Assembly: GCA_003242605.1 (NCBI GenBank)
Contig: QGUZ01000043.1
Span: forward strand, 1 to 25,342
Source of the DNA: Actinomycetota bacterium
Lineage (GTDB): Bacteria; Actinomycetota; Actinomycetes; Streptosporangiales; Streptosporangiaceae
Direction: 5' to 3'
Length of the DNA: 25,342 nucleotides
The number at the start of each line of letters is the position of its first letter. Within the stretch, counting starts at the first letter, position 1. The notes beneath the pieces were generated by a model, which was given only the letters and a program-made list of their open reading frames with translations, had not been told where the DNA came from and did no database searches. This document shows, one piece after another, positions 1 to 6,270 of this stretch. The translations under genes were made by a program, and so were the position numbers.

Positions 1-24
1 CGCCCACTCGACGCCCTCACTCAT
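1..24 (-). CDS. 5' end of a probable Rrf2-family regulator (partial)
   Basis: Only eight codons lie in the window. They start at an ATG at 24 and read MSEGVEWA before the edge. From memory, this start is typical of a group of actinobacterial Rrf2-family repressors, which carry an N-terminal winged helix and often sense redox state, iron-sulphur status or nitric oxide. The reading rests on the short peptide plus a palindrome just upstream that looks like an autoregulatory operator. It could be chance, because eight residues are very little evidence. Confidence 0.35.
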
Positions 25-33
25 CCGCACAGA

Positions 34-54
34 TCTGGATATTAACTGTCCAGA
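34..54. promoter_or_regulatory. Operator-like inverted repeat ahead of the partial regulator
   Basis: TCTGGA and TCCAGA form perfect 6-bp arms around a 9-bp AT-rich centre, and two further inner positions are also symmetrical. The centre holds an AT-rich TTAATA (minus strand, 40-45) that could be the -10 box for the gene starting at 24. An operator overlapping a -10 box suits autorepression, as is usual for Rrf2 proteins. This is one of the few AT-rich spots nearby. Confidence 0.45.
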
Positions 55-104
55 ATCTTCATCGGCAACCGCCCGCGTCGCGCAGGCGGCGTCCGCCGCC
101 CGCT

Positions 105-140
105 CAGGCGGGGATTCAGGCGGGGATTCAGGCGGGGATA
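105..140. repeat. Three tandem 12-bp repeats over the phosphatase stop codon
   Basis: The 12-bp unit CAGGCGGGGATT occurs three times in a row, the last with one change. Read on the minus strand, each unit encodes Ile-Pro-Ala-stop in the frame of the upstream phosphatase. The gene therefore ends at the first copy and two more in-frame stops follow. Slippage duplication of the 3' end is the simplest explanation. Confidence 0.85.
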
Positions 141-2251
141 CGGTGCGGCACCGGGGCCGGGACGACCTGCTCGGCCCAGATGATCTTGCCGGTGGGGGTC
201 TGCCGGGTGCCCCACCGGTCGGCGAGCTGGGCGACGAGGAGCAGGCCGCGGCCGCCCTCGTCCATCGCCCGGGCGCGGCGCAGGTGCGGCGCGGTGTTGC
301 TGGAGTCGGACACCTCGCAGATCAGCGTGCGGTCGTAGATGAGCCGCAGCTGGATCGGCGGGGCCGCGTGCCGGATCGCGTTGGTGATGAGCTCGCTCAC
401 CAGCAGCTCGGTGATGCAGGCGGCCTCCCCCAGCCCCCACTCCTCGACCTGCTCGACCGCGAGCTTGCGCGCGGTGGCGACCATCGCCGGGTCGGCGTCG
501 ATGTCCCAGGTCGCGACCCGGTCGAGCCGCCGGGTGCGGGCGATGAGCAGCGCGACGTCGTCGGTCGGGTGGTCCGGCAGCAGCGCGGCGAGCACGTCGT
601 CCGCGGTGACCTCCGGCGAGGGGTCGGCGCCCGCGATCACCCGGCGCAGCCGCTCCTGGCCCACCTCGATGTCGTCGCTGCGGGACTCGATGAGCCCGTC
701 GGTGTAGAGCACGAGCAGGCTGCCCTCGGGGAGCTGGATCTCGGCCGACTCGAACGGCAGGCCGCCCAGGCCGAGCGGCGGCCCGGCCGGCACGTCCGGG
801 AAGTACGCCTTGCCGTCCGGGGTGACCACCGCGGGCACCGGGTGGCCGGCCCGGGCGAGCGTCACGGTGCGGGCGATCGGGTCGTACACCGCGTAGACGC
901 AGCTCGCGCCGAGGTCGACGCCGACCTCGTCCCGGTCGCCCGCCGAGCCCTCCGCGGACAGCCGGGCCACCAGGTCGTCGAGCCGGGTGAGCAGCTCGTC
1001 CGGGGGCAGGTCGACGTCGGCGAGGGTGCGTACGGCGGTGCGCAGCCGGCCCATCGTCGCCGAGGCGCGCAGGCCGTGGCCGACCACGTCGCCGACGACG
1101 AGCGCGACCCGGGCGCCGGAGAGCGGGATCACGTCGAACCAGTCGCCGCCGACCCCCGCGTGGCTGCCGGTGGGCAGGTAGCGGGTGGCGACCTCCACCG
1201 CGGACTGCTCGGGCAGCCGCTGCGGCAGCAGGCTGCGCTGCAGCGCCACCGCGGTCGCCCGCTCGCGGCTGTACCGGCGGGCGTTGTCGACCGCGTAGGC
1301 GGCGCGCGAGGTGAGCTCCTCGGCAAGGAACAGGTCGTCGCTGGTGAACGGCTCGGGGTGGGTGAGCCGGGCGAAGTGCACCAGGCCGAGGGTGACGCCA
1401 CGGGCGCGCATCGGCACGAGCATCACCGAGTAGAACCCGTACTCGCGCACCCGGGCGGCCCGCGCCGGGTCCTCGCTCATCCAGCGCTGGAACTCGGGGT
1501 CGTCGTGGCCGGTGAGCATCGGCACCCCGGCGGCGAGCGCGCGGGCCGGCGGGGAGTAGTCCGGGTACAGGGCCATCTCCCCCAGCTCGATCGCGGCCTC
1601 GGGCACGGCCTCCCGGATCGACCGGTGGGCCACCCGGCGCAGCGGCACCCGGTTGGGGAACGCTCCAGGCCCGGGCTCGTCGCCGCGCAGCACCGAGTCG
1701 AGCAGGTCCACCGCGGCGAAGTCGGCGAACCGCGGCACCACGAGGTCGGTCAGCTCGCGGACCGTGCGGGTGACGTCGAGGGTGGTGCCGATGCTCGTGC
1801 TCGCCTCGTTGAGCAGCAGCAGCCGCTGCCGGGTCCAGTACTGCTCGGTGAAGTCGAGCGCGCCGACCTGGACCCCGATCACCTGCCCGTCCTCGTCCTT
1901 GAGCGGCGAGACGTAGACGGTCCAGGCGTGCTCGCGGGTCTCCCCCGGCACCCGGCGGAAGGTGTGCAGCACCTGGGCCTCGCCACTGTCGATCACCTGG
2001 CGCGCCCGCCGCTCCATCGCGTCGTATTGGGGCCCTTTGAGCACGTCGGTGAGCCTGCGCCCGATGAGGTCCTCGGGCGTGATGTTGAACAAGCGGGCCA
2101 TGTGATCGCTGATCCGCAGGCAGATCAGGTCCTTGTCGTGTACGGCGAGCGCGAACGGCGACTGCGCGAACGCCAAACGGAACAGCGCATCGCTCGAACG
2201 GGTATCCGCCTGATGCTCCACCGCCGCCGCCTTCGCCGTCGTTGTCCTCAT
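128..2251 (-). CDS. PAS-GAF-SpoIIE phosphatase with C-terminal anti-sigma-type ATPase domain
   Basis: This 707-aa multidomain regulator probably dephosphorylates an anti-sigma-factor antagonist, as RsbU- and SpoIIE-type phosphatases do. A PAS domain spans about residues 22-135 and a GAF domain about 150-330. The PP2C/SpoIIE domain spans about 340-573 and has its metal-binding aspartates in GGDWFDV (D370), GDVVGHG (D388), YTDG (D518) and DDVALL (564-565). An RsbW-like HATPase domain occupies about 580-700, with the N-box ELITNAIRHA and a glycine-rich GGRGLLL. Phosphatase and kinase-like halves on one chain are common in actinomycetes and could set both phosphorylation states of one antagonist. 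There is no signal peptide or membrane segment, so it should be cytosolic. It is divergent from the PolX gene across about 60 bp. No clear Shine-Dalgarno precedes the ATG, and a TAGAGT on the minus strand at 2277-2282 is a possible -10. The sensed ligand is unknown. Confidence 0.93.
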   Translation of the reverse strand: MRTTTAKAAAVEHQADTRSSDALFRLAFAQSPFALAVHDKDLICLRISDHMARLFNITPEDLIGRRLTDVLKGPQYDAMERRARQVIDSGEAQVLHTFRRVPGETREHAWTVYVSPLKDEDGQVIGVQVGALDFTEQYWTRQRLLLLNEASTSIGTTLDVTRTVRELTDLVVPRFADFAAVDLLDSVLRGDEPGPGAFPNRVPLRRVAHRSIREAVPEAAIELGEMALYPDYSPPARALAAGVPMLTGHDDPEFQRWMSEDPARAARVREYGFYSVMLVPMRARGVTLGLVHFARLTHPEPFTSDDLFLAEELTSRAAYAVDNARRYSRERATAVALQRSLLPQRLPEQSAVEVATRYLPTGSHAGVGGDWFDVIPLSGARVALVVGDVVGHGLRASATMGRLRTAVRTLADVDLPPDELLTRLDDLVARLSAEGSAGDRDEVGVDLGASCVYAVYDPIARTVTLARAGHPVPAVVTPDGKAYFPDVPAGPPLGLGGLPFESAEIQLPEGSLLVLYTDGLIESRSDDIEVGQERLRRVIAGADPSPEVTADDVLAALLPDHPTDDVALLIARTRRLDRVATWDIDADPAMVATARKLAVEQVEEWGLGEAACITELLVSELITNAIRHAAPPIQLRLIYDRTLICEVSDSSNTAPHLRRARAMDEGGRGLLLVAQLADRWGTRQTPTGKIIWAEQVVPAPVPHRIPA

Positions 2252-2301
2252 CGTCGCCGCAGGTCAGATGATATGTACTCTAACCGAAGCGTCACAGGAC
2301 G

Positions 2302-2307
2302 TACCCT
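2302..2307 (+). promoter_or_regulatory. -10 box of a probable leaderless promoter for the PolX gene
   Basis: TACCCT lies 6 nt before the ATG at 2314, the spacing seen when transcription starts on the A of the start codon. This supports ATG 2314 over the in-frame TTG at 2308. A weak AGGA at 2295-2298 would instead favour the TTG, so the start is not certain. Confidence 0.5.
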
Positions 2308-2313
2308 TTGGCC

Positions 2314-4017
2314 ATGGTCAGGGCGAACGACGCCGTCGCCGCGGCGCTGCAGGAGTACGCCGAGCTGTTCGCGCTCGACGGCGGCGACGCCTTCCGGGTG
2401 CGCAGCTACCAGCGGGCGGCGAAGGCGATCGCCGGCCACCCGGAGGAGATCACCGCGGAGAACGTGCGCGCCGTCCCCGGCGTCGGCGAGGCGATCGCCC
2501 GCAAGGTGGAGGAGTTCCTGCGCCGGGGCGCCTTCCGGCAGCTCGACGAGCTGCGCGCCCGGGTGCCGGAGGGGGTGCGGCGGCTGGTCCGCGTGCCGTC
2601 GCTCGGCCCGAAGACCGCGCTCGTGCTCTACCACGAGTACGGCATCGGCTCGCCGGAGGAGCTCGCCGAGGCGATCCGCGCCGGGCGGCTGACCGGCCGC
2701 AAGGGGTTCGGCCCGAAGACGCTGGCGAACCTGCTCAGCGGCGTGGAACGGCTGCTCGAGGCGGGCTCACGCACGCACCTGGGGGTCGCCACCGGGCTCG
2801 CCGAGCGGGTGGCCGCCGCGCTGCGCGCGGCGCCGGGCGCCGGGCGCGTCGCGGTCGCCGGGGCGCTGCGCCGTGGCGTGGAGACGATCGCCGAGGTCGA
2901 GCTGCTCGCCACCGCCGCCGACCCGGCCGCGCTCGTCGCCGTGCTGCGCGGCCTGCCGTACCTCGCCGAGGTGGCCGAGGAGGGGCCGGGGATCGTGGCG
3001 GCGCGCGCCGCGGACGGGCCCCGGGTGCGGCTGCACCTGACCGCGGCGGAGGCGTGGGGCGCCGCCCTGCTGGCCGCGACCGGGTCCGCCGCCCACCTGG
3101 CGCGGCTGCGCGCGCTCGCCGCCGGGCGCGGCCGGACGCTCACCGAACGCGGCCTGTTCGACGGCGAGCGCAGGGTCGCGGGCGCGACCGAGGAGGAGGT
3201 CTACGCGGCGCTCGGCCTGCCGTGGGTGCCGCCCGAGCTGCGGGAGGACGCCGGGGAGGTCGAGGCGGCGCTGCGCGGCGAGCTCCCCCGCCTGGTGACC
3301 CTCGAGGATTTGCGCGGCGACCTGCACACCCACACCGACCTCACCGACGGGGTCGCGTCCCTGGAGGAGATGGCGGCCGCGGCCGCCGGGCGCGGCCACG
3401 CCTACTACGCGGTGACCGACCACGCGCCGGATCTGGTGATGCAGCGCATGACCCTGGAGAAGGCGCTGGCCCAGCGGGAACGGCTGCGCCGGCTGCAGGC
3501 GGCCCACCCCGGCATGCGGCTGCTGCACGGCACCGAGCTCAACATCGGGCCGGACGGCTCGGTGGACTGGCCGGCGGAGGTCCTCGCCGGCTTCGACGTG
3601 TGCGTGGCGTCGGTGCACTCGCATTTCACCCAGTCCCCCAAGGAGCTGACCCGGCGGCTGGTCGCCGCGTGTGAGAACCCGGGGGTGCACGTGATCGGGC
3701 ACCCCACGACCCGGAAGATCGGCAAGCGGCCGCCGATCGAGCCCGACTGGGACACGGTGTTCGCCGCCGCGGCCCGCACCGGGACCGCGATGGAGATCGA
3801 CTCCTATCCCGACCGCGCCGACCTGCCGTCCGACCTGGTACGGCTGGCGCGGCGGCACGGCGTGAAGTTCGCGATCGACAGCGACGCGCACGCCGTACCG
3901 CACCTGGCCTACCAGCGGTTCGGCGTCGGCATCGCCCGGCGGGCCGGGCTCACCCCCGACGATGTGATCAACTGCTGGCCGCTGGAGCGGCTGCTGGAGT
4001 TCCTGCGGTCCGGCTAG
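2314..4017 (+). CDS. polX: PolX-type DNA polymerase/PHP protein with degenerate polymerase site
   Basis: This 567-aa protein has the usual bacterial PolX order: an N-terminal helix-hairpin-helix and fingers region (about 1-150), a palm/thumb region (about 160-310) and a C-terminal PHP phosphoesterase domain (about 333-567). Residue numbers below count from the TTG at 2308; subtract 2 for the ATG. The PHP metal ligands look complete: LHTHTD (H340, H342), TDHA (D371, H372), E410, VHSHF (H437), H465 and DSDAH (D526, H528). The polymerase site is not intact. The GSxRR...DxD motif reads GALRRGVETIAEVELL, so the two aspartates are E196 and E198. The third aspartate, normally in VDLRV, is R241. PolX proteins normally fill short gaps in base-excision repair and trim 3' ends. 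This one probably keeps the PHP exonuclease or phosphatase role and DNA binding, with little or no polymerisation. It converges on the acetate symporter gene. Confidence 0.9.
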   Translation: MVRANDAVAAALQEYAELFALDGGDAFRVRSYQRAAKAIAGHPEEITAENVRAVPGVGEAIARKVEEFLRRGAFRQLDELRARVPEGVRRLVRVPSLGPKTALVLYHEYGIGSPEELAEAIRAGRLTGRKGFGPKTLANLLSGVERLLEAGSRTHLGVATGLAERVAAALRAAPGAGRVAVAGALRRGVETIAEVELLATAADPAALVAVLRGLPYLAEVAEEGPGIVAARAADGPRVRLHLTAAEAWGAALLAATGSAAHLARLRALAAGRGRTLTERGLFDGERRVAGATEEEVYAALGLPWVPPELREDAGEVEAALRGELPRLVTLEDLRGDLHTHTDLTDGVASLEEMAAAAAGRGHAYYAVTDHAPDLVMQRMTLEKALAQRERLRRLQAAHPGMRLLHGTELNIGPDGSVDWPAEVLAGFDVCVASVHSHFTQSPKELTRRLVAACENPGVHVIGHPTTRKIGKRPPIEPDWDTVFAAAARTGTAMEIDSYPDRADLPSDLVRLARRHGVKFAIDSDAHAVPHLAYQRFGVGIARRAGLTPDDVINCWPLERLLEFLRSG

Positions 4018-4105
4018 CCCCGCGACCCGAGCCGTGGAACGGGAAGCCCCGCGGGCACGGGCGCCGGGGCGCGGCCGGCGGCGTACCCGCGGGGACGGGT
4101 CCCGG

Positions 4106-4142
4106 CGCCCACCGGGGCCCGTCGCCGGGCGCCCGGTGGGCG
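4106..4142. terminator. Strong bidirectional hairpin between convergent polX and actP
   Basis: Eleven perfect base pairs (CGCCCACCGGG with CCCGGTGGGCG) enclose a second 5-bp stem (GCCCG/CGGGC) around a TCGC loop, with one bulged base. There is no U-tract, as is common for actinomycete terminators. It sits in the 160-bp gap between two convergent genes and could serve both. Confidence 0.7.
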
Positions 4143-4177
4143 GCATCCAGGGTGGGTGGGGGTGCGGGGATCGGGTC

Positions 4178-5788
4178 TCAGTGGGAGATGGCCTTCTCGG
4201 CGCCCGCGCCGGTGAGCGAGCGGACCTCGATCTCGGCGAACTTCTGGGCGTTGTACTCCTTGCTCAGGATCGTGCCGAGGTAGCCGCAGAGGAACCCGAG
4301 CGGGATGGAGACGATGCCCGGGTTCTCCAGCGGGAACCAGGCGAAGTTCGCGTCCGGGAAGAGCGAGGTCGGCTTGCCGGAGCCGACCGGCGAGAAGATC
4401 ACCAGGACCACGGCCGAGATGAGGCCGCCGTAGATCGCCGAGACGGCGCCCGTGGTGTTGAACCGCTTCCAGAACAGGCTGTAGAGGATCGCCGGGAGGT
4501 TGCCGGAGGCGGCCACCGCGAACGCCAGGGCGACGAGGAACGCCACGTTCAGGCCCTGGGCGAGGATGCCGAGGCCGATCGAGACGATGCCGATGACGAA
4601 GGCGGCGATCCGCGCGACGACCATCTCCTGCCGCTCGGTGACCTGGCCGCGCTTGAACACGTGCGCGTACAGGTCGTGGGCGAAGGAGGAGGACGAGGCG
4701 AGGGTGAGGCCGGCGACCACGGCGAGGATCGTGGCGAAGGCGACCGCGGAGATCACCGCCAGGAGCACGGTGCCGCCGATCTCACCGAGGATCATCTCGC
4801 CGACCGCCTGGGCGAGCTGCGGCGCCGCGGTGTTGCCGGCCGCGTTCTGCTCGCGGATCGCGTCGCTGCCCACCAGGGCGGCGGCGCCGAAGCCGAGCAC
4901 GAGGGTGAACAGGTAGAAGACACCGATGAGGCCGATGCCCCAGTTCACCGACTTGCGGGCTTCCTTGGCGTTGGGAACGGTGTAGAAGCGGATGAGGATG
5001 TGCGGCAGACCGGCGGTGCCGAGCACGAGCGCCAGGCCGAGGCTGATCAGGTCGAGCTTGCCCGCCAGGCCCTGCTCCTCCGTGCCGTACCGCAGGCCCG
5101 GCTGCAGGAACGCGTCGGCCTGGCCGCTCTGCTCGGCGGCGGTGCCCATGAGGCCGGAGAGGTTGAAGCCGTACTTGCCGAGCACGAGCAGGGTGATCAG
5201 GCCCGCGCCGCCCATGAGCAGCACGGCCTTGATGATTTGGACCCAGGTGGTGCCCTTCATGCCGCCGAACACCACGTAGACGATCATCAGCAGGCCGACC
5301 ACCACGATCGTGCCGGCCTTCGCGGCCTCGCCCTCGATGCCGAGCAGCAGGCCCACCAGCGCACCGGCGCCGACCATCTGGGCGAGCAGGTAGAAGATCG
5401 AGACCGTGATCGTGGAGACGCCGGCCGCGGTGCGCACCGGGCGGGGGCTCATCCGGAAGGCGAGCACGTCCGCCATGGTGAACTTGCCGGAGTTACGCAT
5501 GAGCTCGGCGACGAGCAGCAGCGCCACGAGCCAGGCGACCAGGAAGCCGATGGAGTAGAGGAAGCCGTCGTAGCCGTAGAGGGCGATCATGCCGGCGATG
5601 CCGAGGAACGAGGCCGCCGACATGTAGTCGCCGCCGATCGCGAGGCCGTTCTGCACGCCGCTGAACGAACGGCCGCCCGCGTAGAAGTCCGCCGCGGTCC
5701 TGGTGTGCTTGCTCGCCCAGTAGGTGACGCCGAGTGTCGCGGCGACGAAGAGCAGGAACAGAACGATGGACAGAGCCTGCTGGTTCAC
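4178..5788 (-). CDS. actP: Cation/acetate symporter, ActP type (sodium:solute symporter family)
   Basis: This 536-aa polytopic membrane protein is close in length to E. coli ActP. It probably takes up acetate, and perhaps pyruvate or propionate, by cation symport. The sequence is an alternation of hydrophobic helices typical of the SSS family. Family-like stretches include GGDYMSAASFLGIAG near residues 52-66 and GLPHILIRFYTVPNAKEA in the central core. The start is a GTG at 5788 that overlaps the stop codon of the upstream DUF485 gene by 4 nt (GTGA), so the two are translationally coupled, the same arrangement as yjcH-actP in enterobacteria. A strong hairpin lies downstream. Regulation is probably through the region ahead of the DUF485 gene, which holds a CRP-like site and a LytTR-type repeat. 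The substrate is inferred from the DUF485 pairing and could be another short monocarboxylate. Confidence 0.93.
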   Translation of the reverse strand: MNQQALSIVLFLLFVAATLGVTYWASKHTRTAADFYAGGRSFSGVQNGLAIGGDYMSAASFLGIAGMIALYGYDGFLYSIGFLVAWLVALLLVAELMRNSGKFTMADVLAFRMSPRPVRTAAGVSTITVSIFYLLAQMVGAGALVGLLLGIEGEAAKAGTIVVVGLLMIVYVVFGGMKGTTWVQIIKAVLLMGGAGLITLLVLGKYGFNLSGLMGTAAEQSGQADAFLQPGLRYGTEEQGLAGKLDLISLGLALVLGTAGLPHILIRFYTVPNAKEARKSVNWGIGLIGVFYLFTLVLGFGAAALVGSDAIREQNAAGNTAAPQLAQAVGEMILGEIGGTVLLAVISAVAFATILAVVAGLTLASSSSFAHDLYAHVFKRGQVTERQEMVVARIAAFVIGIVSIGLGILAQGLNVAFLVALAFAVAASGNLPAILYSLFWKRFNTTGAVSAIYGGLISAVVLVIFSPVGSGKPTSLFPDANFAWFPLENPGIVSIPLGFLCGYLGTILSKEYNAQKFAEIEVRSLTGAGAEKAISH

Positions 5789-6114
5789 GAGTTCTTCCCC
5801 TCGACCTCATTCCGGAGCTCTTCGGCGAGCGGGTCCAGCTTCGCCGCCGCGTGCCGCGAGTAGGCCCACGCGATCAGGAACGTGGAGACGAACTGGAGAA
5901 GGCCGAAGATCATCGCCACGTTGATGTTGCCGAGCACCTTCGCGGCCATGAAGTCACGCGCGAAGCCCGACAGCAGCACGTAGAGCAGGTACCACGCCAG
6001 GAAGGCGATGGTCATCGGGAAGGTCCAGCTCCGGAACTTCTTGCGCAGCTCCTGGAACCGGGGACTCGCCTGTACCTGTTCGTAGATCGTCCTCTCTTGA
6101 TGCCTGGTGGTCAC
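5785..6114 (-). CDS. DUF485 small membrane protein, partner of ActP
   Basis: This 109-aa protein belongs to the DUF485 (YjcH-like) family, which is nearly always encoded directly before an acetate symporter. It has two membrane helices in the middle (TIAFLAWYLLYVLLSGF and a second around MIFGLLQFVSTFLIAWAY) and a charged C-terminus. The start is a GTG at 6114, chosen because AGGAGG (minus strand, 6119-6124) lies 4 nt before it; upstream in-frame residues do not look like this family. The gene overlaps actP by 4 nt. The biochemical role of the family is not established, and a role as accessory or stability subunit of the symporter is the usual suggestion. An aromatic-rich motif near RSWTFPMTIAFLAWYLLY matches the conserved family core. 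Confidence 0.9.
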   Translation of the reverse strand: MTTRHQERTIYEQVQASPRFQELRKKFRSWTFPMTIAFLAWYLLYVLLSGFARDFMAAKVLGNINVAMIFGLLQFVSTFLIAWAYSRHAAAKLDPLAEELRNEVEGKNS

Positions 6115-6129
6115 GGCGCCTCCTACGGC

Positions 6130-6145
6130 TGTGATCTGGATCACG
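6130..6145. promoter_or_regulatory. CRP/GlxR-like operator ahead of DUF485-actP
   Basis: TGTGATCTGGATCACG matches the TGTGA-N6-TCACA consensus of CRP-family proteins at nine of the ten fixed positions. It ends 16 nt before the DUF485 start codon, so it is likely within or just at the transcript start. That position suits a repressor or road-block better than classical activation. In Corynebacterium, the CRP homologue GlxR controls several acetate and carbon genes, which makes the site plausible. Confidence 0.5.
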
Positions 6146-6236
6146 GATAACGTAGGAGTGTTCCGTCCACCCTTTCGAGACCGCAAGCAGCAACAATCGG
6201 CAAGTCGTCGGCCTGTCGCGGCGGACTGAAAATCGC

Positions 6237-6270
6237 TGCGGTGAGTGGTAGCAATTTTGCGGTGAGCGGT
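6237..6270. promoter_or_regulatory. 13-bp direct repeat, 21-bp period: candidate LytTR binding site
   Basis: TGCGGTGAGTGGT (6237-6249) and TGCGGTGAGCGGT (6258-6270) are identical but for one base and are exactly 21 bp apart, two helical turns. LytTR-domain regulators typically bind two ~9-bp direct repeats with about this spacing. The minus-strand reading ACCGCTCAC and ACCACTCAC resembles the general LytTR half-site. The repeat lies about 120-155 bp before the DUF485-actP operon, just after the stop of the preceding symporter gene, and a LytTR regulator is encoded about 2 kb away. Confidence 0.5.

Noticed and set aside
143..2692. Very long plus-strand open frame opposite the phosphatase gene
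   Set aside because: It is an antisense shadow of high-GC coding DNA; the translation is His/Arg/Gly-rich with no domain, while the minus-strand frame has four clear domains.
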